64,000 nucleotides of DNA from Pelotomaculum terephthalicicum JT. GTDB lineage: Bacteria; Bacillota; Desulfotomaculia; Desulfotomaculales; Pelotomaculaceae. Below are positions 50,336 to 58,395 of the stretch, in pieces. Position 1 is the first letter of the stretch. Every line of letters begins with the position of its first letter. The stretch is taken from NCBI RefSeq assembly GCF_022410535.1, contig NZ_JAKNBL010000013.1, positions 17,617 to 81,616 of the forward strand, given 5' to 3'. Both the position numbers and the translations under genes were made by a program. The notes beneath the pieces were generated by a model, which was not told the DNA's origin, did no database searches, and saw only the letters and a list, made by a program, of their open reading frames with translations.

Positions 50336-51564
50336 ACAGCCGGGCAAACCAGCCGCTCTCTATAACGGATCAATTGCATTATGAAAAATGGAAAGCGGTC
50401 ATGGACCACCCCGCATTGCATTTTTTTAACTGGGGCGTTATGCACAACTGTCAATACGCCACTATAGAGCCGCTTGCAATAAGCAAGGAACTGTTAACCG
50501 AGATAAAAACGGCGACAGAGGCCTGCGGCAAGATTTATCAAAAAGCTGTCGACTTCGCCTTGAACAGCGCTCAGATTCTCCGTTTATTGGGCATTCCTGA
50601 AACAGCGATAGAGTTCTGCCGCTTGGCATATGATCCGCATATGCCCGTCACGGTAATCGGCCGGTTTGATTTCGCAGTCAACGGAGCCGGCGAAAACGCG
50701 GAAATAAAATTACTGGAATTCAACTCCGACACCCCCACCGGAGTTGTCGAGGCAAGTGAACTGAATGCCTTAATCACCAAATTACGCCACGTGAAAAACC
50801 CGAATGAAATGTTTGCCGGCAATGTAAAAAAAGCTTTTCACCAATTCATCTCAAAGAAATATGAAAATATTATTTTTACTTCACTGGGCTGGCACCAGGA
50901 AGACAAAGGCACTGTTTTAGCCGAGTTGGCGTTTTCCGGCCTGCCGGCTAAATACGTTCCGCTAGATAGCATAAGGGTAACCGCCGACAGGGTTGCGGAC
51001 GACCGGGGAAACCGGATCGACCTGCTTTACCGGCTTTACCCGGTTGAGTGGTTTGCCAGGGAGATTGACGGGATAAAATTGCTCGAACTGGCAGCCAAAA
51101 GCAAGCTTGATCTTTTGAATCCCCCCTCGGCATTTGTGGCCCAGTCAAAAGTCATGCTGGCAATTATCTGGGAACTATATAAAAATACGCACTTTTTTAA
51201 TAAAGCCGAACAAGAAATTATCACCCGCTACTTTTTGCCGGTCTACCTGGACAACATTTATTTCAAAGGCCGGCCGCACGCGGTCAAACCGGCTTTTGGC
51301 CGCGAAGGCGGCGGTGTGTGCCTCTATGACGAACAAGGTGAAATAGAAGCTCTTGTGGAAAACCAAGAATACATAAACGACCTGGTTTACCAGGAAAGAG
51401 TCACCCTTCCGATCCACACAATCAGCACATGGTCGGGTGAATTCACCGGGCGATTGCTGGTGGGAAGTTTTCTTATCGGGGGAGAATTCAGCGGGGTGCT
51501 GCTGCGGGTGGGAGAAGCCATAACCGGCGATCTCGCTTATTTTCTTCCCGTAACAAGCACCTGA
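50332..51564 (+). CDS. glutathionylspermidine synthase-like ATP-grasp ligase
   Basis: 410 residues, TTG 50332 behind AAAGGAAG and overlapping the previous stop. The preATP-grasp and ATP-grasp core of the GSP synthase family (PF03738) is seen in KLLEFNSDTPTGVVEASELN, FTSLGWHQEDKGTVLAELAF, RIDLLYRLYPVEWF, HAVKPAFGREGGGVCLYDE and ILREGEAITGD-like GVLLRVGEAITGD. The amidase domain of E. coli Gsp is missing, so this is the YgiC/YjfC type. It should join an amino group to a carboxyl group with ATP, but the substrate is unknown. Confidence 0.85.
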   Translation: MNSRANQPLSITDQLHYEKWKAVMDHPALHFFNWGVMHNCQYATIEPLAISKELLTEIKTATEACGKIYQKAVDFALNSAQILRLLGIPETAIEFCRLAYDPHMPVTVIGRFDFAVNGAGENAEIKLLEFNSDTPTGVVEASELNALITKLRHVKNPNEMFAGNVKKAFHQFISKKYENIIFTSLGWHQEDKGTVLAELAFSGLPAKYVPLDSIRVTADRVADDRGNRIDLLYRLYPVEWFAREIDGIKLLELAAKSKLDLLNPPSAFVAQSKVMLAIIWELYKNTHFFNKAEQEIITRYFLPVYLDNIYFKGRPHAVKPAFGREGGGVCLYDEQGEIEALVENQEYINDLVYQERVTLPIHTISTWSGEFTGRLLVGSFLIGGEFSGVLLRVGEAITGDLAYFLPVTST

Positions 51565-51600
51565 GACCATGTGTTCTAAGGAAGGAGGTGAAAGCAAAAC

Positions 51601-51999
51601 ATGTTTTCGCAACAGATCCAATCATCACTGATTTGCCTGCTTGTCGCTTCATTAATTATATTACTAACCATCCTGGTTTTTGTGGCAATCACCAGATACA
51701 ATGACTGGGAAGAAATCCGCAAGGGCAACATAGCCGCCGCCCTGGCCCTGGGAGGCAAGATCTTTGGGGTGGGAAACATCATGCGCTTTGCCATAATGTC
51801 AAACAGCGCCGCCGGGGAAACCATCCTCTGGGGGACGATTGGCCTTGTCCTATTAATTCTGGTATACCTGCTTTTTGAATGGCTGACGCCACGCTTGAAC
51901 GTCAACAAAGAAATTGGTTCGGGCAACACGGCGGTCGGCCTGCTGTCACTGGTGTTTTCCATTACATTCAGCTTTGTAATAGGAGCCAGCATTTCGTAG
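51601..51999 (+). CDS. DUF350 membrane protein
   Basis: 132 residues with about four hydrophobic segments: LICLLVASLIILLTILVFVA, GNIAAALALGGKIFGVGNIM, TILWGTIGLVLLILVYLLFE, TAVGLLSLVFSITFSFVIGA. The DUF350 (PF03994) pattern G-N-I-A-A-A-x-A-L-G-G and G-N-x-A-V are clear. E. coli YjfL is in the same family and sits beside yjfM and yjfC, as here. Ribosome binding site AAGGAGGTG. Third gene of the unit. Confidence 0.85.
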   Translation: MFSQQIQSSLICLLVASLIILLTILVFVAITRYNDWEEIRKGNIAAALALGGKIFGVGNIMRFAIMSNSAAGETILWGTIGLVLLILVYLLFEWLTPRLNVNKEIGSGNTAVGLLSLVFSITFSFVIGASIS

Positions 52000-52114
52000 C
52001 CGGTTCGTTGTTCATCCCCTTACCGACTCCGGCAGACTGATTGCCCCCCTGCCATAGGCAAACCCTTTGTTGCTGGCACAGTCTGCCGCATAGCCGGCCG
52101 GCGGCACAATAAAC

Positions 52115-52306
52115 CTAATCCCTGCCGCCGTAATCATCACCGTCCCGGTCATAATCATCCCATGAAAAATGACTGTGAGGCACGGCGTAACGCATATGAT
52201 GCCAACGACGAAACCGTTTTCTAATAAATAAGAAAACCATGGCTACAATTCCAAAAATGAGCAGGAATAGAATCAACACGAACAAAAATCCCAGCTTTAA
52301 TAACAT
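52115..52306 (-). CDS. single-span membrane miniprotein
   Basis: 63 residues from ATG 52306 (MLLKLGFLFVLILFLLIFGI). One membrane helix, a basic stretch (IRKRFRRWHHMRY) and an acidic tyrosine-containing tail (WDDYDRDGDDYGGRD). A longer frame to 52411 is possible but its start has no ribosome binding site. It is convergent with the DUF350 gene, and its acidic tail is in style similar to the lipoprotein at 50078. Not a recognised family. Confidence 0.6.
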   Translation of the reverse strand: MLLKLGFLFVLILFLLIFGIVAMVFLFIRKRFRRWHHMRYAVPHSHFSWDDYDRDGDDYGGRD

Positions 52307-52482
52307 CAAACCTGACCCCTTCTTTACAATAATCAAAATCATATGACCCGATTTCCCGACATAACATCTGCCAGCGCCATCACGCCCATGCGGCAACCGG
52401 GTTTTCGGCACATAATCACCGAACCCGGCTGTACAGTATTATTCTACACCGCCGGCCGGATTCCTCGTCTGCTTCGTTTCGC

Positions 52483-52534
52483 AGGACAAAAGTCCTGTCG
52501 ATAGGACAATAGTCCTATTTAGGACAATCGTCCC
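52483..52534. promoter_or_regulatory. three AGGACAAnnGTCCT palindromes upstream of the riboswitch promoter
   Basis: AGGACAAAAGTCCT (52483-52496), AGGACAATAGTCCT (52503-52516) and AGGACAATCGTCCC (52521-52534), starts 20 and 18 bases apart, i.e. on one face of the helix. The last one ends one base before the -35 of the promoter at 52536. A dimeric transcription factor binding cooperatively is likely; which one is not known. Confidence 0.65.
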
Positions 52535-52535
52535 A

Positions 52536-52564
52536 TTTACAATGGCTGCCTCACAATTTATAAT
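52536..52564 (+). promoter_or_regulatory. sigma-A promoter of the riboswitch-regulator transcript
   Basis: TTTACA (52536-52541), 17-base spacer and TATAAT (52559-52564). Predicted start near 52571, directly before the GEMM-like aptamer. Confidence 0.75.
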
Positions 52565-52570
52565 ACACTC

Positions 52571-52665
52571 AGGAAAAAAGAAAATGGCAAATCAGTCGAA
52601 AGACCGGGGCGCCAAATTACGGATCTAAGGCTTTCAGCAAGATGGTTGGACTATCGTGAATATCT
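52571..52665 (+). ncRNA. GEMM-I-like riboswitch (c-di-GMP/cGAMP family, variant)
   Basis: Consensus landmarks of GEMM-I are in order: GGCAAATC, a GAAA tetraloop (GTCGAAAGAC), GGGCGC followed by AAA, CGGATCTAAGG and ATGGTTG. The usual AAAGCC segment and the later complementary GCCGGG are replaced (AAATTA and GGACTAT), so either this is a variant subclass or the ligand specificity differs. A terminator stem follows at 52679, and CGTGAA at 52656 can pair with TTCACG in it as an anti-terminator. Placed before a Spo0F-like gene. Identification is by eye only. Confidence 0.5.
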
Positions 52666-52678
52666 AAAGACAAACAAC

Positions 52679-52708
52679 TACCTTATTTCACGGTAAGGTG
52701 TTTTTTTT
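52679..52708 (+). terminator. expression-platform terminator of the GEMM-like riboswitch
   Basis: ACCTTA-TTTCACGG-TAAGGT followed by eight T. The stem is only six pairs; the loop contains TTCACG that can pair with the aptamer's 3' side. Confidence 0.7.
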
Positions 52709-52806
52709 TAAATCGCGGCTCATACGGACAGGCTTCGGGGAAAATCTTCACTGCGAGACGCGGAAATTTCCACGTCATCAAAATTGCATGGGTGGGATGT
52801 AGATTC

Positions 52807-53181
52807 ATGAAAGAAAATGCCTCAAATCTCCTTATCGTTGATGACAATAAAGGAATTTGCGCTTTATTAAACGAGCTGTTCAGTGAAGAGGGCTACGTGG
52901 TGGAAACCGCTTCCAGCGGTGAAGAAGGGCTCCGGAAAGTCCGCGCGAAAAGGCCGGCGTTAATCCTGCTGGATATTAAAATGCCGGGCATGAACGGTAT
53001 CGAAGCTCTCGAAGAAATCGGGAAGTTGGCCCCGGGGGTACCGGTAGTGCTGATGACGGCATATACGGAACTGGATACAGTGCTCAAGGAAAAAAAGAAA
53101 ACCCCTCAGCAATACTATATCGCAAAACCTTTTGCCCTAGAAGACATAAGTCACCTGGTTAAAAAAATTTTATGCGGTTAA
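52807..53181 (+). CDS. Spo0F-like single-domain response regulator
   Basis: 124 residues from ATG 52807 behind GGGTGGG. Receiver with D56 in LILLDIKMPGMNGIE, acidic pair VDDNKGICALLNELFSEEG, MTAYTELD and K in IAKPFALEDI. These segments match B. subtilis Spo0F (VDDQYGIRILLNEVFNKEG, MTAYGELD, FAKPFDIDEI) much better than CheY. Spo0F passes phosphate from KinA-type kinases to Spo0B and Spo0A. Its control by a GEMM-like riboswitch is a link from a cyclic dinucleotide to sporulation, if both calls hold. Confidence 0.75.
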   Translation: MKENASNLLIVDDNKGICALLNELFSEEGYVVETASSGEEGLRKVRAKRPALILLDIKMPGMNGIEALEEIGKLAPGVPVVLMTAYTELDTVLKEKKKTPQQYYIAKPFALEDISHLVKKILCG

Positions 53182-53318
53182 TCCGGGCGACGGTGTCCCG
53201 CACCGGCCATGAACACCCGTGTGCCCGCCGAATGGCTGTTGCCGTGGCAATAACGGCTTTTTCACGCCCAAGTTTATAAATGCTTTTATCCTCTTCCGGT
53301 TAATTTTACACCTCTCCG

Positions 53319-53519
53319 TTAATACCCAACACGCCACAGATAAGCTTGCGTCAAGGTAAAAATAATCAGAAACCATAAAATAGTGCCGTAAAGGAACTCA
53401 TTCTTTAAGAAATGTCTGCGAATAAGGTACTTCAACTTTTTACGACAGCGCACGCTAAAGAGACTATTACCTTCGACCATGCTTTCAGCAGCGCGCTGGC
53501 TGTATGTATACGCGGACAT
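53319..53519 (-). CDS. small single-span membrane protein
   Basis: 66 residues from ATG 53519 behind GAGGGGGT. Basic N-terminal part (SVRCRKKLKYLIRRHFLKN), then a membrane helix (YGTILWFLIIFTLTQAYLW) and a short tail. No family recognised. It lies between the two response regulators, on the opposite strand to the first. Confidence 0.6.
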   Translation of the reverse strand: MSAYTYSQRAAESMVEGNSLFSVRCRKKLKYLIRRHFLKNEFLYGTILWFLIIFTLTQAYLWRVGY

Positions 53520-53577
53520 TTAAATACCCCCTCGAATATATGTTCTAAGGGTATTGTAGCAAACAAATGTTTGACAG

Positions 53578-53946
53578 TCAAGACACATTGCGTAAATCAT
53601 TTACCATATCGATAATCTCGTCCAAATCGAAAGGCTTGCTGATTAACGCTTTATAACTCCCGCGCGGCGGCATATTATCCAGCTCCGGCAGACAGCCTGA
53701 AATGATCACAACCGGTATTTGCCTGAGATTGGGATCGGAATTTATTTTTTCTATCACAGCCCGTCCGCCTAAAACAGGCATGTTCAGATCGACAAAGATT
53801 ATTTCAGGCACAGGTTTTTGTTTTAAACGCTCGAGTCCCAACAAACCGTTGGGCACTGAGATCACTTCATTGCCTTCTTCAGTTAACGCAATCTCAAGAA
53901 CCAGAGTAATATTGGGCTCATCTTCCATTATCATCACCAATGCCAT
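53578..53946 (-). CDS. CheY-like single-domain response regulator
   Basis: 122 residues; D53 in IIFVDLNMPVLGG, acidic pocket IMEDEP, K in LISKPFDLDEIIDMVNDL. Different from the Spo0F-like protein. No output domain. It stands divergent from the next kinase operon (starts 53946 and 54135), which makes it a candidate partner of that kinase. Confidence 0.85.
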   Translation of the reverse strand: MALVMIMEDEPNITLVLEIALTEEGNEVISVPNGLLGLERLKQKPVPEIIFVDLNMPVLGGRAVIEKINSDPNLRQIPVVIISGCLPELDNMPPRGSYKALISKPFDLDEIIDMVNDLRNVS

Positions 53947-54134
53947 ACCAATCCCTCCAAGATTTATTAAATAATACCTGTTTTATTAATATTACCACAC
54001 AGCTTTTCAGAAATTTGTCGGAACCTGTTGCCGCTGTTTATATTTATTATTTTTTTTAATCTAAGCTTCAAGGCAGGATATAAGAAAAACATGTCGAAAA
54101 CAATGTTGTTTTGGCGTCTTGGAGGTATTAAATT

Positions 54135-54446
54135 ATGCATAGATATAAAGAAATGACCATGGAAATATTTCAGTCTGTCACCCAGGCGATCGGCATTCAC
54201 GCGATGCTCCTGGTTTTGGAACATGCCCGGTGGAAAACCAGGCAGCAATATGAGGAAGCCGCCTTGATAGAATTTTCAGAAGAAGGTATTTCTTTAGTAC
54301 GGCTTGAGCAGCTGAGTCCCGAAAAAACCGAGGAGATTGCCCACTTCTTTTTAATGTCCATTGTCGCCACACTTGGACGCCTGGTTGGTATTCAGATCGC
54401 CAGCCAGTTGACAGAACAGCTCAAGGTATATGCTGGTGAGTCTTAA
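54135..54446 (+). CDS. conserved-looking 103-aa protein coupled to sensor kinase
   Basis: ATG 54135 behind GGAGGT. Helical throughout (MTMEIFQSVTQAIGIHAMLL, HFFLMSIVATLGRLVGIQIA) with no cysteines. The stop is immediately followed by the GTG of the kinase gene (no gap), so the two are translationally coupled. It has no family I recognise; a regulatory subunit or sensor adaptor for the kinase is inferred. Confidence 0.7.
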   Translation: MHRYKEMTMEIFQSVTQAIGIHAMLLVLEHARWKTRQQYEEAALIEFSEEGISLVRLEQLSPEKTEEIAHFFLMSIVATLGRLVGIQIASQLTEQLKVYAGES

Positions 54447-56699
54447 GTGCCGGAAAGAGTTTCGACAGGAATAAGCATTTTGGACAAAAACGAGGAGGAC
54501 AATTATTGCATGGGCAGTTTAGCCAGGGTCAAAAAATATTGGGAATCAAAACGCTGGACCAGCTTTCTGGAAAGCACGGCGGCGGGACTGCAGTTAAACC
54601 TCACCTTAATTATTCAATATGGAAATGATTTTTCCCGATCATTCCATCACCCGCCATACTGCCCGGCCTGCCGGACTCCAATCGCCGACATCAATTTGCC
54701 GGATATCATTATCTCAATTAAGTCACAAAATGAAATTGTTGAATTAGATATAAATGGTGCAAAACTCGTCGTCGCGCCACTCGGCGGAGATCCCTGTCAC
54801 GGCAATCTCTACGTGGTCGCCGGGGAATTAACATGCTGCAAAAAGGCGGCGCATCCTACCTTGCTGGAACGGGCCGTGCTGGCTCAAAAACTTTTAACGA
54901 GTTTCCGGCACGCGTTAAATGAAGGATTTGAGGGCGGCAGACTGTCCCTGCAGCTTTCCGCCCTGCGCCAGGTAAAAAACATCGTCCTGTCGCTTTTCAA
55001 CGGCGAGGAGAACATATTGGCGCAAGTATTCGACCTCATCCTGAGCGCCTTGATCATCCTGTCGGACGCCCAGGGCAGTTGGATAGAATACGGCACCGCG
55101 GAAGTTTCCGGCGGCCTGCTCATTAAAGGGGATGAACAAAGGGTCAAAAACCACATCGCCAGTCATGCCGGCCACGCGGACACAGCAGAAATAAGCAATG
55201 GCGAAAACCGGGTCCGGCTGGGTGTTTTCGCCCCGGCCGACGGCAAACAAACGCAAGACTTGCTAAATTTGATGGCCCAGGAATGCACTTTGGTTTTAGA
55301 GATAGACCACCTTTTCAAATTGTTGCACAAGCAGCTGCCAATGATTCTTGGCGCTGTTGGAAGCGCCGTCGTGCTGGTCAGCAAAGACGGCATTATCACC
55401 TATGTCAACCACGCCGCGGAACTTCTCCTGGAAGGAAAAGCGCCAAACTTAATCGGGGAGCCGGCTGACGCCGCGCCGGGGCCTTGGTCCGCCTGTATTC
55501 AAGAGAAGACAAGCCGCCGTGTGAGCGGACACATGGACAATTTAATCCAAAAACAGGAATTGCGGTGGGTGAACTGGCAGGTCAGCCCCCTCCTTGATGA
55601 TGAGCAGATTGCCGGGTGGCTCGTTTTAGTCGATGACAGAACTGATCATCACAACTGGCAGGAGGCCGCGCGGAGAGCGGAACGGCTGGCCGTAACAGCC
55701 GCCCTGGCGGGATCCCTGGCCCACGAACTGAGGAATCCCCTGGGCGCGGCTAAAGGAATGCTCCAATTAATCGGCAGAAAAGAAAAACCGGAACAGGTAA
55801 AAGGATACGCCGACCTTATCCTGCGGGAAATTGACCGGGTTACTAACCTCTTAAACGAGTTTCTGCTTCTCGGGAGACCCGCCGAGATGACAACCGAGCC
55901 CTTGGACCTGGCGGCTTTCCTGCAGGAAATAACGCCTTTGCTAAAGAGTGAGGCAAACAATTACGAGGCAGATATTTTTATTAAAACAGAAGAAATCCCC
56001 ATGATCAACGCGGACCCCGGCCAGTTTACCCAGGCGGTGCTGAACTTAGTCCGCAACGCCTTAGACGCGGCGGGGCGGCGGGGTCGTGTTTTGTTAAACT
56101 TATCCAAATCCGGAAACAATGTAATATTAACAATTAAGGATAACGGGCCGGGCTTGTCCGCCAAGGTCTCAGGAAATTTATTCAAGCCGTTTTTTACCAC
56201 CAAAGAGCGCGGCACGGGACTGGGGCTGCCCGTGGCTCAGGCGATTGTGCACAATCACGGAGGCAATATAACTATTGAAAACGCTCCCGGCGGCGGGGCG
56301 ATTTGCCAGGTGACGCTTCCGTTTTACGCCAGGCAAGATGGAAAAACAACCGATATTGATGTGCTGGTTACCGTGGCGGACAACCTTTTACGCTATCCGT
56401 CCGAACAGGCGCTCCGTACCGCCGGCTTCAGCGTTATTTCAGCCGCTGATTTGAGTGAAGCGCTGCTGTTGAAAGAGCGCTACTGTCCGGCAGTCTTAAT
56501 AGCGGATAAAATTATTTCCGAACCCCAAAATATTGAGATAATCAGCCGGACATGGCCTCAGGCGAAAACTTTCGCCATTGCTGAAGATGAACATTTCCAT
56601 GAACATTTTATAGAAGCGAATGTCTTCCAGATTGTAACAAAACCATTGGACTATGTGCGCTTGATCGGACAAGTACGCAAAGCGCTTAATGAAATATAA
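54447..56699 (+). CDS. sensor histidine kinase with C-terminal receiver-like domain
   Basis: 750 residues from GTG 54447. Residues 1-190 include a region with a Cys pair CPACRTPIAD; a GAF-like domain lies around 190-290 and a PAS domain around 295-400 (LGAVGSAVVLVSKDGIITYV). The HisKA domain has H426 in LAHELRNPLGAAKGMLQL, and the HATPase has DNGPGLS and GTGLGLPV. The C-terminal 115 residues resemble a receiver (VLIADK at the Asp position, TKPLDYVRLIGQVRKAL with the Lys) but the acidic pair at its start is VADN, so phosphorylation may be lost. No membrane segments. Confidence 0.88.
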   Translation: MPERVSTGISILDKNEEDNYCMGSLARVKKYWESKRWTSFLESTAAGLQLNLTLIIQYGNDFSRSFHHPPYCPACRTPIADINLPDIIISIKSQNEIVELDINGAKLVVAPLGGDPCHGNLYVVAGELTCCKKAAHPTLLERAVLAQKLLTSFRHALNEGFEGGRLSLQLSALRQVKNIVLSLFNGEENILAQVFDLILSALIILSDAQGSWIEYGTAEVSGGLLIKGDEQRVKNHIASHAGHADTAEISNGENRVRLGVFAPADGKQTQDLLNLMAQECTLVLEIDHLFKLLHKQLPMILGAVGSAVVLVSKDGIITYVNHAAELLLEGKAPNLIGEPADAAPGPWSACIQEKTSRRVSGHMDNLIQKQELRWVNWQVSPLLDDEQIAGWLVLVDDRTDHHNWQEAARRAERLAVTAALAGSLAHELRNPLGAAKGMLQLIGRKEKPEQVKGYADLILREIDRVTNLLNEFLLLGRPAEMTTEPLDLAAFLQEITPLLKSEANNYEADIFIKTEEIPMINADPGQFTQAVLNLVRNALDAAGRRGRVLLNLSKSGNNVILTIKDNGPGLSAKVSGNLFKPFFTTKERGTGLGLPVAQAIVHNHGGNITIENAPGGGAICQVTLPFYARQDGKTTDIDVLVTVADNLLRYPSEQALRTAGFSVISAADLSEALLLKERYCPAVLIADKIISEPQNIEIISRTWPQAKTFAIAEDEHFHEHFIEANVFQIVTKPLDYVRLIGQVRKALNEI

Positions 56700-56784
56700 G
56701 CCGTCCATTGCGTTATAGCCCGAATATGTTGCCATGACAGGCATCCTGCAGCAGAATTCAGGCATTATCAACCCCGCAAGCTGC

Positions 56785-56814
56785 TTGACCTCTATGATAA
56801 TAATAAGCTATAAT
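56785..56814 (+). promoter_or_regulatory. promoter of the riboswitch-abl transcript
   Basis: TTGACC (56785-56790) and TATAAT (56809-56814), 18 bases apart, about 35 bases before the aptamer. Confidence 0.7.
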
Positions 56815-56845
56815 TTGATTATAGCAATAATTGTAAATATTATAA

Positions 56846-56988
56846 ACCGTTCTGTTAACGCCGAATCTTCTCCAAGGAGAAGAACGGGGAAACCAATTTT
56901 TAGGGGTGAATCCGGCCATGGCCGGTAGGGCTGCCCTTAGCCCAAACCCGTCAGCTAACCTCGCAGGCGTACAGGGAAGAATGGACAG
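56846..56988 (+). ncRNA. c-di-AMP riboswitch (ydaO/yuaA class)
   Basis: The conserved blocks of the ydaO aptamer are present and in order: CGCCGAATC near the 5' end, GGGGTGAATCC, AGGGCTGCCC, CCCGTCAGCTAACCTCG and GGCGTACAGGGAAGA. The known class is an OFF switch: bound c-di-AMP favours a terminator. One follows at 56996-57025. The regulated genes, ablA-ablB and probably mscS, deal with osmotic balance, which c-di-AMP is known to control in Firmicutes. Confidence 0.94.
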
Positions 56989-56995
56989 CATTTTA

Positions 56996-57025
56996 TTGGC
57001 TGGGCATTCCCGGCCAATTTTATTT
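56996..57025 (+). terminator. expression-platform terminator of the c-di-AMP riboswitch
   Basis: TTGGCTGGG (56996-57004) pairs with CCCGGCCAA (57009-57017, one G-T) with a four-base loop, followed by TTTTATTTTTATT. Confidence 0.9.
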
Positions 57026-57111
57026 TTATTAACTTCCTAATTATTCTTCCTAAAATACGTTTTTCCAACAGAACCGGTTACTATTGAAGAAGAAAACTAG
57101 GAGGTGCGGCA

Positions 57112-58395
57112 TTGAAGACCAATATTTTGCCTATAAGAACCCAAAACAACGCGGACTGGTCAGACTGGCGCTGGCAAATGCAGCAACGGATTCACTCAGT
57201 AAAGGAGCTCGTAAAATGTTTTGACCTGAACCATGACGAAGAACTGAATATCCAAGAGGCATGCGAAGTATTTCCCATGTCTATTACTCCGTATTACGCT
57301 TCATTAATCAATAAAGAAGATCCCAGATGTCCCATCCGCCTGCAGTGCATGCCAAATCTGCAGGAGCTAGTTAATGGATGCGGCGACATGGACGACCCCC
57401 TATATGAAGACGCCGACTCTCCCGTGCCGGGATTGACCCACCGCTACCCGGACCGGGTGCTTCTTTTGATTACTAATGAGTGTGCCATGTACTGCCGGCA
57501 CTGCACCCGCAAGCGCAAAGTTGGTGATCAAAACAGACGGGTCAGCGAGGTTGACATTGACCGGGGCATTGAGTACATCAAATCCCGCCCTGAAATACGC
57601 GATGTCCTGCTGTCGGGAGGAGATCCCTTTGTTCTGTCCTGCGCCCATCTAGAGAAAATCATCGCCAAAGTCAGGGCAATCCCCCATGTGCAGGTAATTC
57701 GCATCGGCACCCGCACTCCGGTGGTGCTGCCGCAACGGATCACCAACGAGCTTGTGAAGATGCTCAAGAAATATCACCCCATTTGGATAAACACTCATTT
57801 CAACCATCCCCGCGAATTTACGCCGGAATCCACCCAGGCCCTGGCGAAACTGGCTGACGCCGGTATTCCCCTGGGAAATCAGACAGTCCTTTTAAAAGGA
57901 ATCAACGACTGTTCAGAGGTAATGAAAAAGCTGTCGCATCTTCTCGTGCAAAACCGTGTGCGCCCGTACTATCTCTACCAGTGCGATCTATCCCGGGGCA
58001 TTGAGCACTTCCGCACCCCCATAGCCAAGGGGATAGAAATCATGGAGGCGCTGATCGGGCACACTTCCGGTTTCGCCGTGCCTACTTACGTGGTCGACGC
58101 GCCGGGAGGCGGGGGCAAGATTCCGGTTTTGCCGAATTATCAGCTGTCTATGACAGGAACGAAAACAATCCTGCGCAACTATGAAGGAGTGATCTGTGTC
58201 TATGAAGAACCGGCATACTCCGGCTCAACCTGTTCCAAAGCTTGTTCTCTGTGCAAGGACGGCAATGTCAAGCATAAACCGGTCGGCCTGCAAAAGCTGG
58301 TAGACCCGAACAACCGGACTATCAGTCTGATACCGGAAGGAAACATTCGCAGGGCACGCTTTTTCGGACTTAAGGGTGATCCTCATGGCAGATAG
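57112..58395 (+). CDS. ablA: lysine 2,3-aminomutase
   Basis: Radical SAM/PLP enzyme converting L-lysine to L-beta-lysine, first step of N-acetyl-beta-lysine (compatible solute) synthesis. 427 residues, TTG 57112 behind AGGAGGTG. The cluster motif is CAMYCRHC (C-x3-C-x2-C), followed by TRKRKVG; PLP contacts are LSGGDPFVLS and DAPGGGGKIPV (Lys). The C-terminal Cys cluster CSKACSLC matches the zinc site of the Clostridium enzyme. Followed by ablB with a 10-base overlap. Confidence 0.96.
   Translation: MKTNILPIRTQNNADWSDWRWQMQQRIHSVKELVKCFDLNHDEELNIQEACEVFPMSITPYYASLINKEDPRCPIRLQCMPNLQELVNGCGDMDDPLYEDADSPVPGLTHRYPDRVLLLITNECAMYCRHCTRKRKVGDQNRRVSEVDIDRGIEYIKSRPEIRDVLLSGGDPFVLSCAHLEKIIAKVRAIPHVQVIRIGTRTPVVLPQRITNELVKMLKKYHPIWINTHFNHPREFTPESTQALAKLADAGIPLGNQTVLLKGINDCSEVMKKLSHLLVQNRVRPYYLYQCDLSRGIEHFRTPIAKGIEIMEALIGHTSGFAVPTYVVDAPGGGGKIPVLPNYQLSMTGTKTILRNYEGVICVYEEPAYSGSTCSKACSLCKDGNVKHKPVGLQKLVDPNNRTISLIPEGNIRRARFFGLKGDPHGR

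Noticed and set aside
54092..54100. Single Spo0A core TGTCGAAAA upstream of the kinase operon
   Set aside because: One isolated 7-mer is expected several times by chance in 64 kb.
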